From: Lacibacter luteus
Lineage (GTDB): Bacteria > Bacteroidota > Bacteroidia > Chitinophagales > Chitinophagaceae
Direction of reading: 5' to 3'
NCBI RefSeq assembly: GCF_004118265.1
Contig: NZ_SDHW01000009.1
Coordinates: 1-64,000, forward strand
DNA length: 64,000 nucleotides
The translations under genes and the position numbers were made by a program. The notes below the pieces were generated by a model. That model did no database searches. It had not been told where the DNA came from and was given only the letters and a program-made list of their open reading frames with translations. Each line of letters begins with the position of its first letter. Within the stretch, counting starts at the first letter, position 1. Positions 6,632 through 14,834 of this stretch are shown piece after piece.

Positions 6632-7978
6632 TTACTCGAAAAAACCAAACCGTTGTAAAAATGCACGTGCTGCACCCTTCACACGTTTTACAATCGGCTC
6701 ATCATCTTCCAGCTCTTCAAATTCTTCAAACGCCTGGTTGTTTACTTTTGGCTTTGGTTTGCGTGTAGGTGTAGGTGCAGGAGCTGGCTGTTGTTGCGCT
6801 GCTTTTTCTTCATCCATTTTTTTGCGCATAGCATCGTAGTTGGCAGGCTTTGGAATGTTGAATGTTGTGTACCAGTCATCATCTGCCACAGGCACTTTCG
6901 CACTTACCACACTCCATATTTCGCTTTTTGTTTTGAGTTCATCAAGATCAATATCCATTTCAAAAACAAAACTACCACCATCACCCGGAGCAACTGGATA
7001 ACCATAGGATTGCAAAATAACTTTGAATGCATCGCTGCTTAGAATGTTAGCCATTTCAGCAATGTCATCTTTATGGATTTCTTTTTGCTGTTTGCCATGC
7101 TCCTTACTCTTTGCATTGCTGCCACCGTTATCGTTACTGGTTGTTTCTGTGTTACCAAGAACAACAATACTCATTTCGTTGTTACAGGTGTTAAACATTA
7201 CCTTATGTACCTCGCCATTTCCATTGGTTACATTATCACCAATAATCTCTATTTGCGCCTGCGATGGTATGGTGATGCTGAGTGATGCTCCAGCCTCTTT
7301 TAATGCACGTTTAAGTTCTTTTTTTGTTTCAACATCAGCGGCATCGTATTTACCAACACGAATAGGTTGTCCATACAATTCAATGTACTGTGCAAGATCG
7401 CTAAGGCTCCCGCTTTTTAAAATAGCATAGGGGCAGCAGCGCAACAAGAATCCAAAACGTTTTATATCCTCCAGTACCATTACATTCCAAACACCCTCAT
7501 ACGAAGTGCCCGTCCATCCATTCTGTTCTGTTGCAATGATTTTGGCTTCCGGTTTAATATGCTTTCGTGGAATAACCTGGTAATCGAACCCTGTGCCAAT
7601 AGTAAATTCAAAGCCTACAAGGCCGTGTGATTTCTTTTCAAAAAGTAGTTCAATAAATTCTCTGAACTTGATACTTTTAATCAGATCATCCAATTCCTTA
7701 ACACTATTCCCATTTACCTTGTAATGAAGCTTTTTGTTTTTTACACTTTTAACACGCTTATCCATGATGCCAGTTAAGTGACCATCAAGTATGATGCGCT
7801 CATACAAATCATAAAGGTTTGTACGATTTGGATAACTGATTTGCTCAGCCCTTTGCAAGGAATTCCACCATTTACTGATGTCGGCCCTGCTGCGGTCAAT
7901 TGTTTGCAGAATAAGTTCTGTCATTGTAACAACAACCTTCTGTTGTTCGGGTGCTGTAACTCGTTTTACTTTAGCCAT
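6632..7978 (-). CDS. Portal protein, DUF935 (Mu gp29) family
   Basis: A 448-residue portal protein, which forms the dodecameric DNA channel at the capsid vertex. Recognisable DUF935 features are LTGIMDKRVKSVKNKK near residue 60, the stretch KKSHGLVGFEF, then the run FGFLLRCCPYAILKSGSLSDLAQYIELYG-type region (SDLAQYIELYGQPIRVGKYD) typical of Mu-like portals. The C-terminus is Ala/Pro/Lys-rich and ends with a helix (FLQRFGFFE). Its start overlaps the stop of the 36-aa gene upstream (TAATG), and the MuF gene follows after 23 bases. Confidence 0.85.
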   Translation of the reverse strand: MAKVKRVTAPEQQKVVVTMTELILQTIDRSRADISKWWNSLQRAEQISYPNRTNLYDLYERIILDGHLTGIMDKRVKSVKNKKLHYKVNGNSVKELDDLIKSIKFREFIELLFEKKSHGLVGFEFTIGTGFDYQVIPRKHIKPEAKIIATEQNGWTGTSYEGVWNVMVLEDIKRFGFLLRCCPYAILKSGSLSDLAQYIELYGQPIRVGKYDAADVETKKELKRALKEAGASLSITIPSQAQIEIIGDNVTNGNGEVHKVMFNTCNNEMSIVVLGNTETTSNDNGGSNAKSKEHGKQQKEIHKDDIAEMANILSSDAFKVILQSYGYPVAPGDGGSFVFEMDIDLDELKTKSEIWSVVSAKVPVADDDWYTTFNIPKPANYDAMRKKMDEEKAAQQQPAPAPTPTRKPKPKVNNQAFEEFEELEDDEPIVKRVKGAARAFLQRFGFFE

Positions 7979-8088
7979 TAGTTCAAGTGTATTAAAAAGG
8001 GTTGTGCAAGTAGTGTTGAAAAAAAGTACTGGCAGGCTCCAAATTGCAGCCTGTTAAAAATCTCCTGCTGGTATTCTTTATCTGTCAT
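7978..8088 (-). CDS. 36-aa gene between gp36-like and portal genes
   Basis: A 36-residue frame (MTDKEYQQEIFNRLQFGACQ and onward, ending LIHLN) exactly fills the gap between two conserved morphogenesis genes. Its ATG overlaps the stop of the gp36-like gene (TGATG) and its TAA overlaps the portal ATG (TAATG). Precise double overlap is strong evidence that it is translated, at least to couple the neighbours. The peptide is helical with a hydrophobic middle. No known function; a small head-assembly factor is possible. Confidence 0.55.
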   Translation of the reverse strand: MTDKEYQQEIFNRLQFGACQYFFSTLLAQPFLIHLN

Positions 8089-8525
8089 CAGTAGTAGTTA
8101 TTGCGTTTTGGATTACTGTCCCACTGTATGTTACTGCTCTCATCGTAACCATCCTCATCATCTTCATCAACCGGCATTGGCAGCTTCGGATCGCTTTTGC
8201 CACTCTGCACCATTGTAAGCCACTTAATAGCATCCTCATAACGGGTACGTGCAACTTCCATTTTTATATTTGGGTTGGCAAGGCATACCAGTTGCCATAC
8301 AGCAATGTCTTTTACTTTGTTTTTGAGGTTCTCATCTCTGTGGGTTGGTTCAATTTCATCTGTACCAAAAATGGCCAACAGATCAAACCGGCTGAGATAG
8401 CTTTTTGCTTCAGCAATTGCAGCGGCAATGCAGCTGGCAATAATTGCAGCATCTTCACGCACAATCTCTTCTTTGTTCTCGCTGTAAATGTGGGTGTCGA
8501 GATCACCCGATAATAAGTAGGGCAT
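8088..8525 (-). CDS. Mu gp36-like head-tail protein (DUF1320 type)
   Basis: A 145-residue protein starting MPYLLSGDLDTHIYSE. Residues 5-90 are helical with the pattern typical of gp36/DUF1320 connector proteins: an initial L-x-x-x-D-L, a helix rich in alanine (IIASCIAAAIAEAKSYLSRF), then DIAVWQLVCLANPN and YEDAIKWL. The last 30 residues are acidic and probably disordered. It sits between terminase and portal, a normal neighbourhood for head-completion proteins. One base separates it from the terminase stop. Confidence 0.7.
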   Translation of the reverse strand: MPYLLSGDLDTHIYSENKEEIVREDAAIIASCIAAAIAEAKSYLSRFDLLAIFGTDEIEPTHRDENLKNKVKDIAVWQLVCLANPNIKMEVARTRYEDAIKWLTMVQSGKSDPKLPMPVDEDDEDGYDESSNIQWDSNPKRNNYY

Positions 8526-8526
8526 A

Positions 8527-10101
8527 TTACCAGTGTTTTGAACTTTTTTCTATAAACACAGCTTCAACATCTGCGCCGTGATTCATAAAGATTAATTTTT
8601 GATCGATGATGTATTTACCACCCTCGCAACAGTCGGGGCCGTCGAGATTCTTAGAGGTTGGTTTAGCATTCAGAAATTGTTTTTCCAAGCGCTTCATATG
8701 CGGATCATCCTTCTCATCTATATTTAGTATAAATCTGCCTTGCCTTACTACTGGCTCCAGTGCGGCTTCAATACGTACCCATTTGTCGGGCTTCTCTCTT
8801 GTATCCGGTGTTATGGGTACAAGTAGTTTGTTTAGCTCTTTTGCCTTGCTTGCAAACAACGGCAAGAAAACCTGCTCGTAAAATGGGTCTTGCAGTTTGT
8901 TATTCTCAATTACAAAAAATGCTGTTGTTTGTATGCCCACATAATCTTTTGCCAAATAGAACCACTCAATAAAATTGGCGTTTGAAGTATTATCTAACCA
9001 TGCTTTGTACACGTAGTAAGTGTTGTTTAATGCGCCAATAAGCGTTAGCGATTTAGCAGAGTTTTTCGCACCGCTTTTTACTGTTGGTTTATCCTTGTTG
9101 CTCGTGGCAGGATCGGCATATGCTACAACGAACTGAAGCTTTTTAAGCGGAGGACATTTTCCCCATTTCATTTCTTTAAATGTTTTACCCTGGCTCATCG
9201 GGTTGTTGAAATACTCTTGCTGTCCGCTTTCCCAGCTGATCGAATTAAGTATATCATCAATGTCCTGTTCGCTGTTCTTTTCGGGCCATGTAGATTTACC
9301 AAAGTCATCCCGGATGTTTACAACTTCTTTTACTGTTGCTTTTTCCTGCGCCCTCAATGCAAGGCAATCCTCGGCAATGATGTTGTTGTCAAAGTATATC
9401 CAGTAATCAGCACTAATGTCAATAGTAGGGATAACAGCTCGTTCTATCCACTTCCAGCGAGCTTCAAGCCTTTCTTCATTTCGGCATACTTCATCATCAT
9501 CCGCATCGTCAAACCCAACGTGTGTTACACGCAATTCATCAAGCCTTGCACCACGTGGGTTTTGTTCAACACCAACGGCACGAAATACACATTTACTCTT
9601 TGTTACAAATTCATCTTCCTTCCATTTGCCACTCCTCTTTTGAGGCCCGTAATCATTAATAATACGCTGGTTGGTTTCGAGGTTGCCACGGTATGGAGCA
9701 AGCAAACGAATTGCATTGTCTTCCGTTTTACTTATCAGCAGTTTGTTGACACGTATTTTGAGAACAAACATTTGATAAAATATCTCGAACATGCGGCGTG
9801 TACTCTTACTCAATCCTCTTGCCCATGCACGTGCATGATAAATACGTTTTGCATTTAAAAAAGCCTTAGTACTTTTTTTATGAAATAATGCCGGTTTGCA
9901 GAAACAGTATTGAGGAAAGTAATAGGCAAACCACTCTTCTTCATTGCCGGGTTTTTCAAGCCATTTAATACGCTTTTGTTTTTCCTCTTCCGTTTCGTTT
10001 ATATCAACAGGCGTACTGTCACGGATGGATTGAAGAAATTCTTCCCAATCTTCCAATGCCTGCCGGTCTGTTTTATTAGCAAGTACAAGTTTGATGCTCA
10101 T
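8527..10101 (-). CDS. Terminase large subunit (Mu gp28-like)
   Basis: A 524-residue DNA-packaging motor. The ATPase part contains a Walker A-like ARGLSKST (about residues 94-101), the coupling region, and a Walker B-like stretch VTHVGFDDADDDE (about residues 188-200). The nuclease half opens with VVAYADPATSNKD (about residue 327) holding the first metal-binding Asp, and continues with FFVIENNK and a distal D-x-x-x-K pattern. Length and order match terminases of Mu-like phages. Its start overlaps the small subunit gene by four bases. Confidence 0.85.
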   Translation of the reverse strand: MSIKLVLANKTDRQALEDWEEFLQSIRDSTPVDINETEEEKQKRIKWLEKPGNEEEWFAYYFPQYCFCKPALFHKKSTKAFLNAKRIYHARAWARGLSKSTRRMFEIFYQMFVLKIRVNKLLISKTEDNAIRLLAPYRGNLETNQRIINDYGPQKRSGKWKEDEFVTKSKCVFRAVGVEQNPRGARLDELRVTHVGFDDADDDEVCRNEERLEARWKWIERAVIPTIDISADYWIYFDNNIIAEDCLALRAQEKATVKEVVNIRDDFGKSTWPEKNSEQDIDDILNSISWESGQQEYFNNPMSQGKTFKEMKWGKCPPLKKLQFVVAYADPATSNKDKPTVKSGAKNSAKSLTLIGALNNTYYVYKAWLDNTSNANFIEWFYLAKDYVGIQTTAFFVIENNKLQDPFYEQVFLPLFASKAKELNKLLVPITPDTREKPDKWVRIEAALEPVVRQGRFILNIDEKDDPHMKRLEKQFLNAKPTSKNLDGPDCCEGGKYIIDQKLIFMNHGADVEAVFIEKSSKHW

Positions 10102-10553
10102 TTCTTTAATTCAGCGTGAATAAAATCGTTCCACAATTCGGTGAAATCATTCACCTGGTTCATATCGCCTTTGTATTGCAGAAACTTTATGAAGCGCATA
10201 CCAGCACCAACAATATCCGCTATGGACATTTCAGTTTCAAGGTTGCGTATAGAGGCAGTTAATTTGATGCGCACATCGCCCAGCTTCGTATCGGCATATC
10301 GTTTGCCTTTAGGTTTATCCTTGATAGATTCGTTGATCTCTTCCAACTCTTCATAAAAATCGCTGAGTATTTGTTCTTTACCAACCAGTAAGCGGTTGCG
10401 CAAATTTTTCCAGCCAAATTCATTCACCCATTTACTCATGGTTGTTTCGCTTATACCTACACGTTTTGCAACAATCTTTTGATCGAGCTTTTGTGTAGTA
10501 AATAAGATTTTAGCAAGGAACTGCTTGTCTGCTATTGTTTGTGCTGCACTCAT
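10098..10553 (-). CDS. Terminase small subunit with N-terminal HTH
   Basis: A 151-residue protein starting at MSAAQTIADK; the in-frame extension to 10592 is cysteine-rich, unlike a phage gene, and would cover the hairpin upstream. Residues about 25-50 form a helix-turn-helix (KIVAKRVGISETTMSKWVNEF), the DNA-recognition element of small terminases of the gp27/DUF1804 type. The rest is helical and probably makes the ring and the contact to the large subunit, whose gene overlaps it. It is the first gene of the leftward block. Confidence 0.75.
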   Translation of the reverse strand: MSAAQTIADKQFLAKILFTTQKLDQKIVAKRVGISETTMSKWVNEFGWKNLRNRLLVGKEQILSDFYEELEEINESIKDKPKGKRYADTKLGDVRIKLTASIRNLETEMSIADIVGAGMRFIKFLQYKGDMNQVNDFTELWNDFIHAELKK

Positions 10554-10710
10554 ACAGCACAAATATCCCCCACAGCTACGCTGTATGCCCAATTGAAAAT
10601 ATATGATAATACTGCCGCTGTATAGTGTTTATACAATTTCGGTGTAATGCTCAAACCCGCATTTGGCACGGGTTTCAGCCGTTTGCATTTTTACACTCAC
10701 AACAGCGCAA
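10551..10710. promoter_or_regulatory. Divergent control region with two inverted repeats
   Basis: The gap between the leftward packaging block and the rightward structural block. CATACAGC (10551-10558, containing the terminase start codon) pairs perfectly with GCTGTATG (10580-10587). Further right, AAACCCG (10653-10659) pairs with CGGGTTT (10669-10675), with no T-run, so it looks more like an operator than a terminator. Both late promoters must lie here, but I cannot place exact -33/-7 elements. Confidence 0.5.
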
Positions 10711-11889
10711 ATGCAAAAATTCTTTGTTACAAATAAGTTGAATGATAACACAGCAGAAATACTGGTGTATGGTTATATCGGTATGGATGATGTTACAGCA
10801 TCTGACTTTGTAAAAGAATTAAGATCACTCGAAAAACAATACACTAATGTAAACATCCGCATCAACTCCGGTGGCGGCAGCATCTTCGAAGGCTTCACTA
10901 TGTACAATGCAGTTAAGAGTAGCAAGGCATGGATTGAAACTTATGTTGATGGTGTGGCTGCAAGTATGGGAACAGTGCTGGCTTTAAGTGGCCGCAAAGT
11001 TCACATGAGCAAGGTTGCACGCTTTATGACACACCGTGCAAGTGGTTTTGCAATTGGTAATGCAGATGAAATGCGGCAGAATGCTGAACTACTCGAAGGT
11101 TTGGAAAACAGTATTTGTGCAGTGTATGCCAGTAAGACCGGCAAATCGGTTGAAGACTGCAAAAAGAAATACCTCGGTAATGCAGACAAATGGTTTTCTG
11201 CTGAGGAAGCTCTTGCAGAAAAGCTGATCGATAGTGTTTACGACAGTGATCCTGTTGAAGTGCCTAAGAACGCTTCTACTGAAAAAGAAATGTGGAACGC
11301 ATACAACAACCGCTTTGCTGCGGTACTCAATCCTCAAAACGAAAATCAGAATATGAAACAACTCTTTCTTTCTCCTGCTGCTATGACAGCACTCGGACTT
11401 GCTGATAATGCTGAATCAACAGCAGTTGATACAAAGATTGCCGACCTGGTTGCGAAAGCTGCGAAGGTTGATGATTTGCAAAACAAGCTTACTACTGCTG
11501 AAAATGCAAAGACTGCTGCCGAAACTGCAAAAGCCGATGCAGAAACAAAACTCGCAAACCTGCAAAAGCAAACCACTGAAAAAGAAGTAGAGGATTTGCT
11601 GAATAAAGCAAAGGATGATAAGAAGGTTACTGTTGATGGTGCCAATAAACTGAAAGAGCAGTTTAAAGATAACCCTGCCGGTTTAAAAGCTGTACTGGAT
11701 GTAATGCTGCCACAGCAAAGCATAGTAAAAAACCTGAAGAACGAAGGCGGTAAAGAATTGGCTGAGCTCTCTTGGAGTGAGCTGGACAAACAAGGCAAAC
11801 TGGATGCGTTGAAAGCTGCCGATAAAAATGCCTACTACGACAAGTTTAAAGAGGAGTTTGGCAAACCGCATAACGAAGACAAACGATAA
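10711..11889 (+). CDS. Head maturation protease fused to scaffold
   Basis: A 392-residue protein starting at MQKFFVTNK. Residues 1-200 form a ClpP-like serine protease: RINSGGGSIFEG, the nucleophile in GVAASMG (Ser85) and the catalytic His in FMTHRASG (His108). Residues about 225-320 are a long Ala/Lys/Glu coiled coil and the remainder is charged and helical, as in scaffolds. Fused protease-scaffolds are processed during capsid assembly, and the major capsid gene follows. The upstream frame to 10663 overlaps the inverted repeat and is not used. Confidence 0.85.
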   Translation: MQKFFVTNKLNDNTAEILVYGYIGMDDVTASDFVKELRSLEKQYTNVNIRINSGGGSIFEGFTMYNAVKSSKAWIETYVDGVAASMGTVLALSGRKVHMSKVARFMTHRASGFAIGNADEMRQNAELLEGLENSICAVYASKTGKSVEDCKKKYLGNADKWFSAEEALAEKLIDSVYDSDPVEVPKNASTEKEMWNAYNNRFAAVLNPQNENQNMKQLFLSPAAMTALGLADNAESTAVDTKIADLVAKAAKVDDLQNKLTTAENAKTAAETAKADAETKLANLQKQTTEKEVEDLLNKAKDDKKVTVDGANKLKEQFKDNPAGLKAVLDVMLPQQSIVKNLKNEGGKELAELSWSELDKQGKLDALKAADKNAYYDKFKEEFGKPHNEDKR

Positions 11890-11953
11890 GCTAACCACCA
11901 CCAACATACAGGAAAAACAACACACAAACTCTCTCACAAAAAGAACACATACA

Positions 11954-13024
11954 ATGAAAACAGTTCGTTTACTCACCTCTATTCTCTTAGCCGCTATCTT
12001 CTCTATGGCAATCGAAGTAGCATCTGAAGGCTTCATTCCCGCAGCATTGCCATTCGCTATTTTGATGATTGCCTCTTTAGTACCTATGCCACAGGGCGTT
12101 TTGCGTATGGCCTTACAGGTAGAGATTTGGCAAAAGGATGTGGTTGATAACCTTTATAAGGATAACCAGTTTGCACAGTGGAGCGTAAATGCCGACCAGT
12201 ATGTGTTAATGGGTAAAGTGGTGCATATTCCTGTTGCAGGAAGCCCCGGCACTATTAAGAAAAACCTTACAGTGTTTCCTCAAACTGCTGCAAAGCGTGC
12301 AGATACTGAGATCACTTACAACATCGATACGCTGTACTTATTGCCTCGCCACGTAGAGGATATTGAGAAGTACGAAAACAGCTACAATAAACGCCAAAGC
12401 ATGGTGGGCGAAGATCAGGCCAAGCTTATTCAGGATGGTATGACAAATCTGTTGTACCGCTGGGCACCGGCTGTTGCCAATACCATCTTAACAGAGGGCG
12501 ATGATGCACCTGCTGCCATCAGCGGTGGTGCAGGTAACCGTAAGAAGTTTACCAAAAAAGCTTTCAAGGATATTAAGAAGAAATGGGATCGTGCAGATAT
12601 TCCTGTACAAGGTCGTGTGTGTTTGCTCACAGCAGATCACTACAACGACTTCCTCGAAAGTCTTAGCGATGCTGAGCGTACCGATGTGGGCCGTGTAGCA
12701 AACCTTGAAACCGGTATTGTTGGTAAATACCTCGGCATTACCATTATGATGCGTAGTACCGTACTCCGCTACCGTGGTGCAGATAATGCAGTTGCTGTAG
12801 TAGATGAGTTGGCAGAAGATTTTGCAGCTGATGGAGAAGATCGTGCAGCATCTCTGTTTTGGCAGAAAGACTGCGTTGAGCGTGCATTAGGCTCTGTTAA
12901 AATGTTCGACAACCCTAACCAGGCAGAATACTTTGGTGATGTGTATTCAATGAGCCTGCGCTTTGGTGGTCGCCAACGCCGTGCAAGTGGTGTGTATGCT
13001 GTAGTGGAAGCACTCGGCGCATAA
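11954..13024 (+). CDS. Major capsid protein with hydrophobic N-terminus
   Basis: A 356-residue protein starting at MKTVRLLTSILLAAIFSMAI. Its place after the protease-scaffold, its size and the body (VVDNLYKDNQFAQWSVNADQ, then a TIKKNLTVFP region, and a C-terminal domain with RVCLLTADHYNDFL) fit a HK97-fold-like capsid subunit. The first 45 residues hold two hydrophobic stretches that resemble a signal peptide plus a membrane span. That is odd for a capsid protein; it may be a cleaved delta-like region. The frame upstream to 11828 is in the spacer and not used. Confidence 0.8.
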   Translation: MKTVRLLTSILLAAIFSMAIEVASEGFIPAALPFAILMIASLVPMPQGVLRMALQVEIWQKDVVDNLYKDNQFAQWSVNADQYVLMGKVVHIPVAGSPGTIKKNLTVFPQTAAKRADTEITYNIDTLYLLPRHVEDIEKYENSYNKRQSMVGEDQAKLIQDGMTNLLYRWAPAVANTILTEGDDAPAAISGGAGNRKKFTKKAFKDIKKKWDRADIPVQGRVCLLTADHYNDFLESLSDAERTDVGRVANLETGIVGKYLGITIMMRSTVLRYRGADNAVAVVDELAEDFAADGEDRAASLFWQKDCVERALGSVKMFDNPNQAEYFGDVYSMSLRFGGRQRRASGVYAVVEALGA

Positions 13025-13056
13025 GTTCTAAACCTTTTGTTTACCGGATAATTATC

Positions 13057-13088
13057 AAAAGCCCGGTGTGATGAGCCGGGCTTTCTTT
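13057..13088 (+). terminator. Intrinsic terminator after the capsid gene
   Basis: AAAAGCCCGG (13057-13066) pairs with CCGGGCTTT (13076-13084), followed by CTTT. It probably lets capsid and protease mRNA accumulate above the downstream genes. Confidence 0.7.
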
Positions 13089-13112
13089 CCTAATCAAATT
13101 CTTAAACACAAT

Positions 13113-13499
13113 ATGAAAAAGTTTCTTTCTGTAATTGCTGTAGCATTTGCTACGCTTACTGTATCAGCACAAAGTTCAAAGCTTGTAACCAAAACAATTA
13201 CAACTGCCGATACGGTAACGTTCAGCAACGTACCGAGTAAGCTTGTAGCCTTTCAGTACACATTCACCGAAACAAGTGGTACCACTGCCGGTAAGGTAAT
13301 TTTTGAAGGTACCGTAAACGGTACATGGGTGGGTGTTGATTCGCTTACACTTACTGATGTTACAACTGCACAAACAAAAGTGTTTCCCATTTTATCAAGT
13401 AACGGTACAACCTATCTCAGTTATCGTTTCCGAAATACCAATACATCCAGCGCAACAGGTACTATACGTGCAGCCTGGTTGCGAAGAACAGATGAGTAA
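13113..13499 (+). CDS. Secreted-type beta-rich protein in the structural block
   Basis: A 128-residue protein beginning with a clear Sec signal peptide (MKKFLSVIAVAFATLTVSAQ). The rest is threonine- and serine-rich with alternating strand patterns (TADTVTFSNVPSKLVAFQYT, TYLSYRFRNTN), like a small beta-sandwich. It lies where head decoration proteins often sit, so it could decorate the capsid, yet the signal peptide suggests export. A surface or receptor-modifying role is also possible. The longer frame upstream overlaps the terminator and was rejected as start. Confidence 0.65.
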   Translation: MKKFLSVIAVAFATLTVSAQSSKLVTKTITTADTVTFSNVPSKLVAFQYTFTETSGTTAGKVIFEGTVNGTWVGVDSLTLTDVTTAQTKVFPILSSNGTTYLSYRFRNTNTSSATGTIRAAWLRRTDE

Positions 13500-13533
13500 G
13501 CCTCCATAGTAAGATCACTAAAAAGCAATAAAG

Positions 13534-14004
13534 ATGTTATTAGCACAAGCCTCATTACGCTACGCCATTTCTCAACTGGGAGTTAAAGAAGAGCCAATTG
13601 GCAGCAACGGCGGGCCGCAGGTTACACAATACCTGAAGTCTGTTGGTTTGGGTGCCGGTCACCCTTGGTGCATGGCTTTTGTTTACTGGAATGTGAATAA
13701 GGCTTGTGCTGATCTTAACCTCAAAAATCCATTGTTGCGGACAGGACATGTACTGCATCAATACAACAACACCAGCTGCAAACGCATACCTGCACGCAGC
13801 AGTGCTGTTAAACCGGGCGACATCTTCATTATGAAAATTGGCAGCAAAGGTGCAGGCCATACCGGTTTTATTGAAGAAGTGAAGAATGGTTATTTCATCA
13901 CCATTGAAGGCAATACAAACGATGAAGGAAGCCGTGAAGGTTACGAAGTATGCCGCAGGCAACGCAGCATCAGCAGCATTCATGCAATTATTCAACTACC
14001 ATAA
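13534..14004 (+). CDS. CHAP-domain endolysin
   Basis: A 156-residue peptidoglycan hydrolase of the NlpC/P60 (CHAP) type. The catalytic cysteine is Cys46 in GHPWCMAF, the histidine is His109 in GAGHTGF, and a third polar residue lies in IEGNTNDEGS. It has no signal peptide, so it needs a holin to reach the cell wall; candidates are encoded at 26479 and 26666. The position inside the structural block, far from those genes, is unusual but known for Bacteroidota phages, where virion-associated lysins are also possible. Confidence 0.85.
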   Translation: MLLAQASLRYAISQLGVKEEPIGSNGGPQVTQYLKSVGLGAGHPWCMAFVYWNVNKACADLNLKNPLLRTGHVLHQYNNTSCKRIPARSSAVKPGDIFIMKIGSKGAGHTGFIEEVKNGYFITIEGNTNDEGSREGYEVCRRQRSISSIHAIIQLP

Positions 14005-14012
14005 CAAGCAAT

Positions 14013-14738
14013 ATGCTGGAACAAAAACTTTCTGAGTTCTTTGAAACTCATCCCAAAGCCAACGAAGTACATGAAGCTCTCGGACGTTTGTTTACCCATA
14101 AAGAGGTAGCGCAAAAGTTTCTTGCCGGTGTAAACGGTAAAGCCGTTACCACCTACACACGTAATGGTGTAAAGCATGAAACAAAGAGCGAAGAAATTTA
14201 TCACGCAATGCTGAACCAGCAAAACGTGATCAACGAAAAACAGCTCGCCTATGAAAATGCGCCTGGTGTAGAAAAGCAACAGGCTATGAGCGAATGGAAG
14301 GCTGCACAGGATACACTTAAACAGCTGGAGCATGACTTTAACAAGCAGCGCATTGAAGAGAAAAAAGATGCAGCAAAGCAAGGCCATAAAAAAGAGGTTG
14401 CCCCGCCAAAAACTGAAAAGCCTGGTAATACTGATCCTGAGGCATTAGCAAAGAAAATTGCGGCTAAGGAAAAAGAAATTGCCAGTGCAGAAGCGAAACG
14501 TGAAAAGGCGAAAGGTGCAGAAAAAACAAAGCTCACCAACCGCTTAAAAACACTGAATGCTGAGCTGGAAGCATTGAAAGTGCAATTACCTGCCGAGCCT
14601 GCAAAGGAAGAAGCTACAGCACCTGTAATGATTGACCATGTAGTAACTGAAGAAGATCTCATAAGCAATCCCGATTTGGGTGCAGCTGTTGGGGAGGTGA
14701 TTCAAATACCTGCACCAATCGATCACAACCCACAATAA
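14013..14738 (+). CDS. Coiled-coil phage structural accessory protein
   Basis: A 241-residue protein starting at MLEQKLSEFFETHP, eight bases after the endolysin stop. The first 70 residues (EALGRLFTHKEVAQKFLAGV, TYTRNGVKHET) form a small alpha/beta unit. Residues about 75-195 are a Lys/Glu/Ala coiled coil interrupted by a proline-rich hinge. The C-terminus contains EDLISNPDLGAAVGEVIQIP, a short conserved-looking end. I do not recognise the family. The place before the sheath gene suggests a virion or assembly role. Confidence 0.55.
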   Translation: MLEQKLSEFFETHPKANEVHEALGRLFTHKEVAQKFLAGVNGKAVTTYTRNGVKHETKSEEIYHAMLNQQNVINEKQLAYENAPGVEKQQAMSEWKAAQDTLKQLEHDFNKQRIEEKKDAAKQGHKKEVAPPKTEKPGNTDPEALAKKIAAKEKEIASAEAKREKAKGAEKTKLTNRLKTLNAELEALKVQLPAEPAKEEATAPVMIDHVVTEEDLISNPDLGAAVGEVIQIPAPIDHNPQ

Positions 14739-14764
14739 CCACCCCCTCAGATAAGCAAGCAACC

Positions 14765-14806
14765 GGGGAGGCCGATGCCGTACACAACGGCGGCTTAAGC
14801 CTCCCC
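14765..14806. repeat. Hairpin ahead of the tail genes
   Basis: GGGGAGGC (14765-14772) pairs with GCCTCCCC (14799-14806), with an inner GCCG/CGGC pair in the loop. There is no T-run, so it may block 3' decay or mark an RNA processing point between head and tail genes. Confidence 0.45.
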
Positions 14807-14834
14807 AATTTCAAAAGAACAAAAAAACAGTAAG

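Noticed and set aside
13068-13112. Upstream start for the secreted protein at 13113
   Set aside because: The extra 15 codons lie in the arms of the capsid terminator and would bury the signal peptide.
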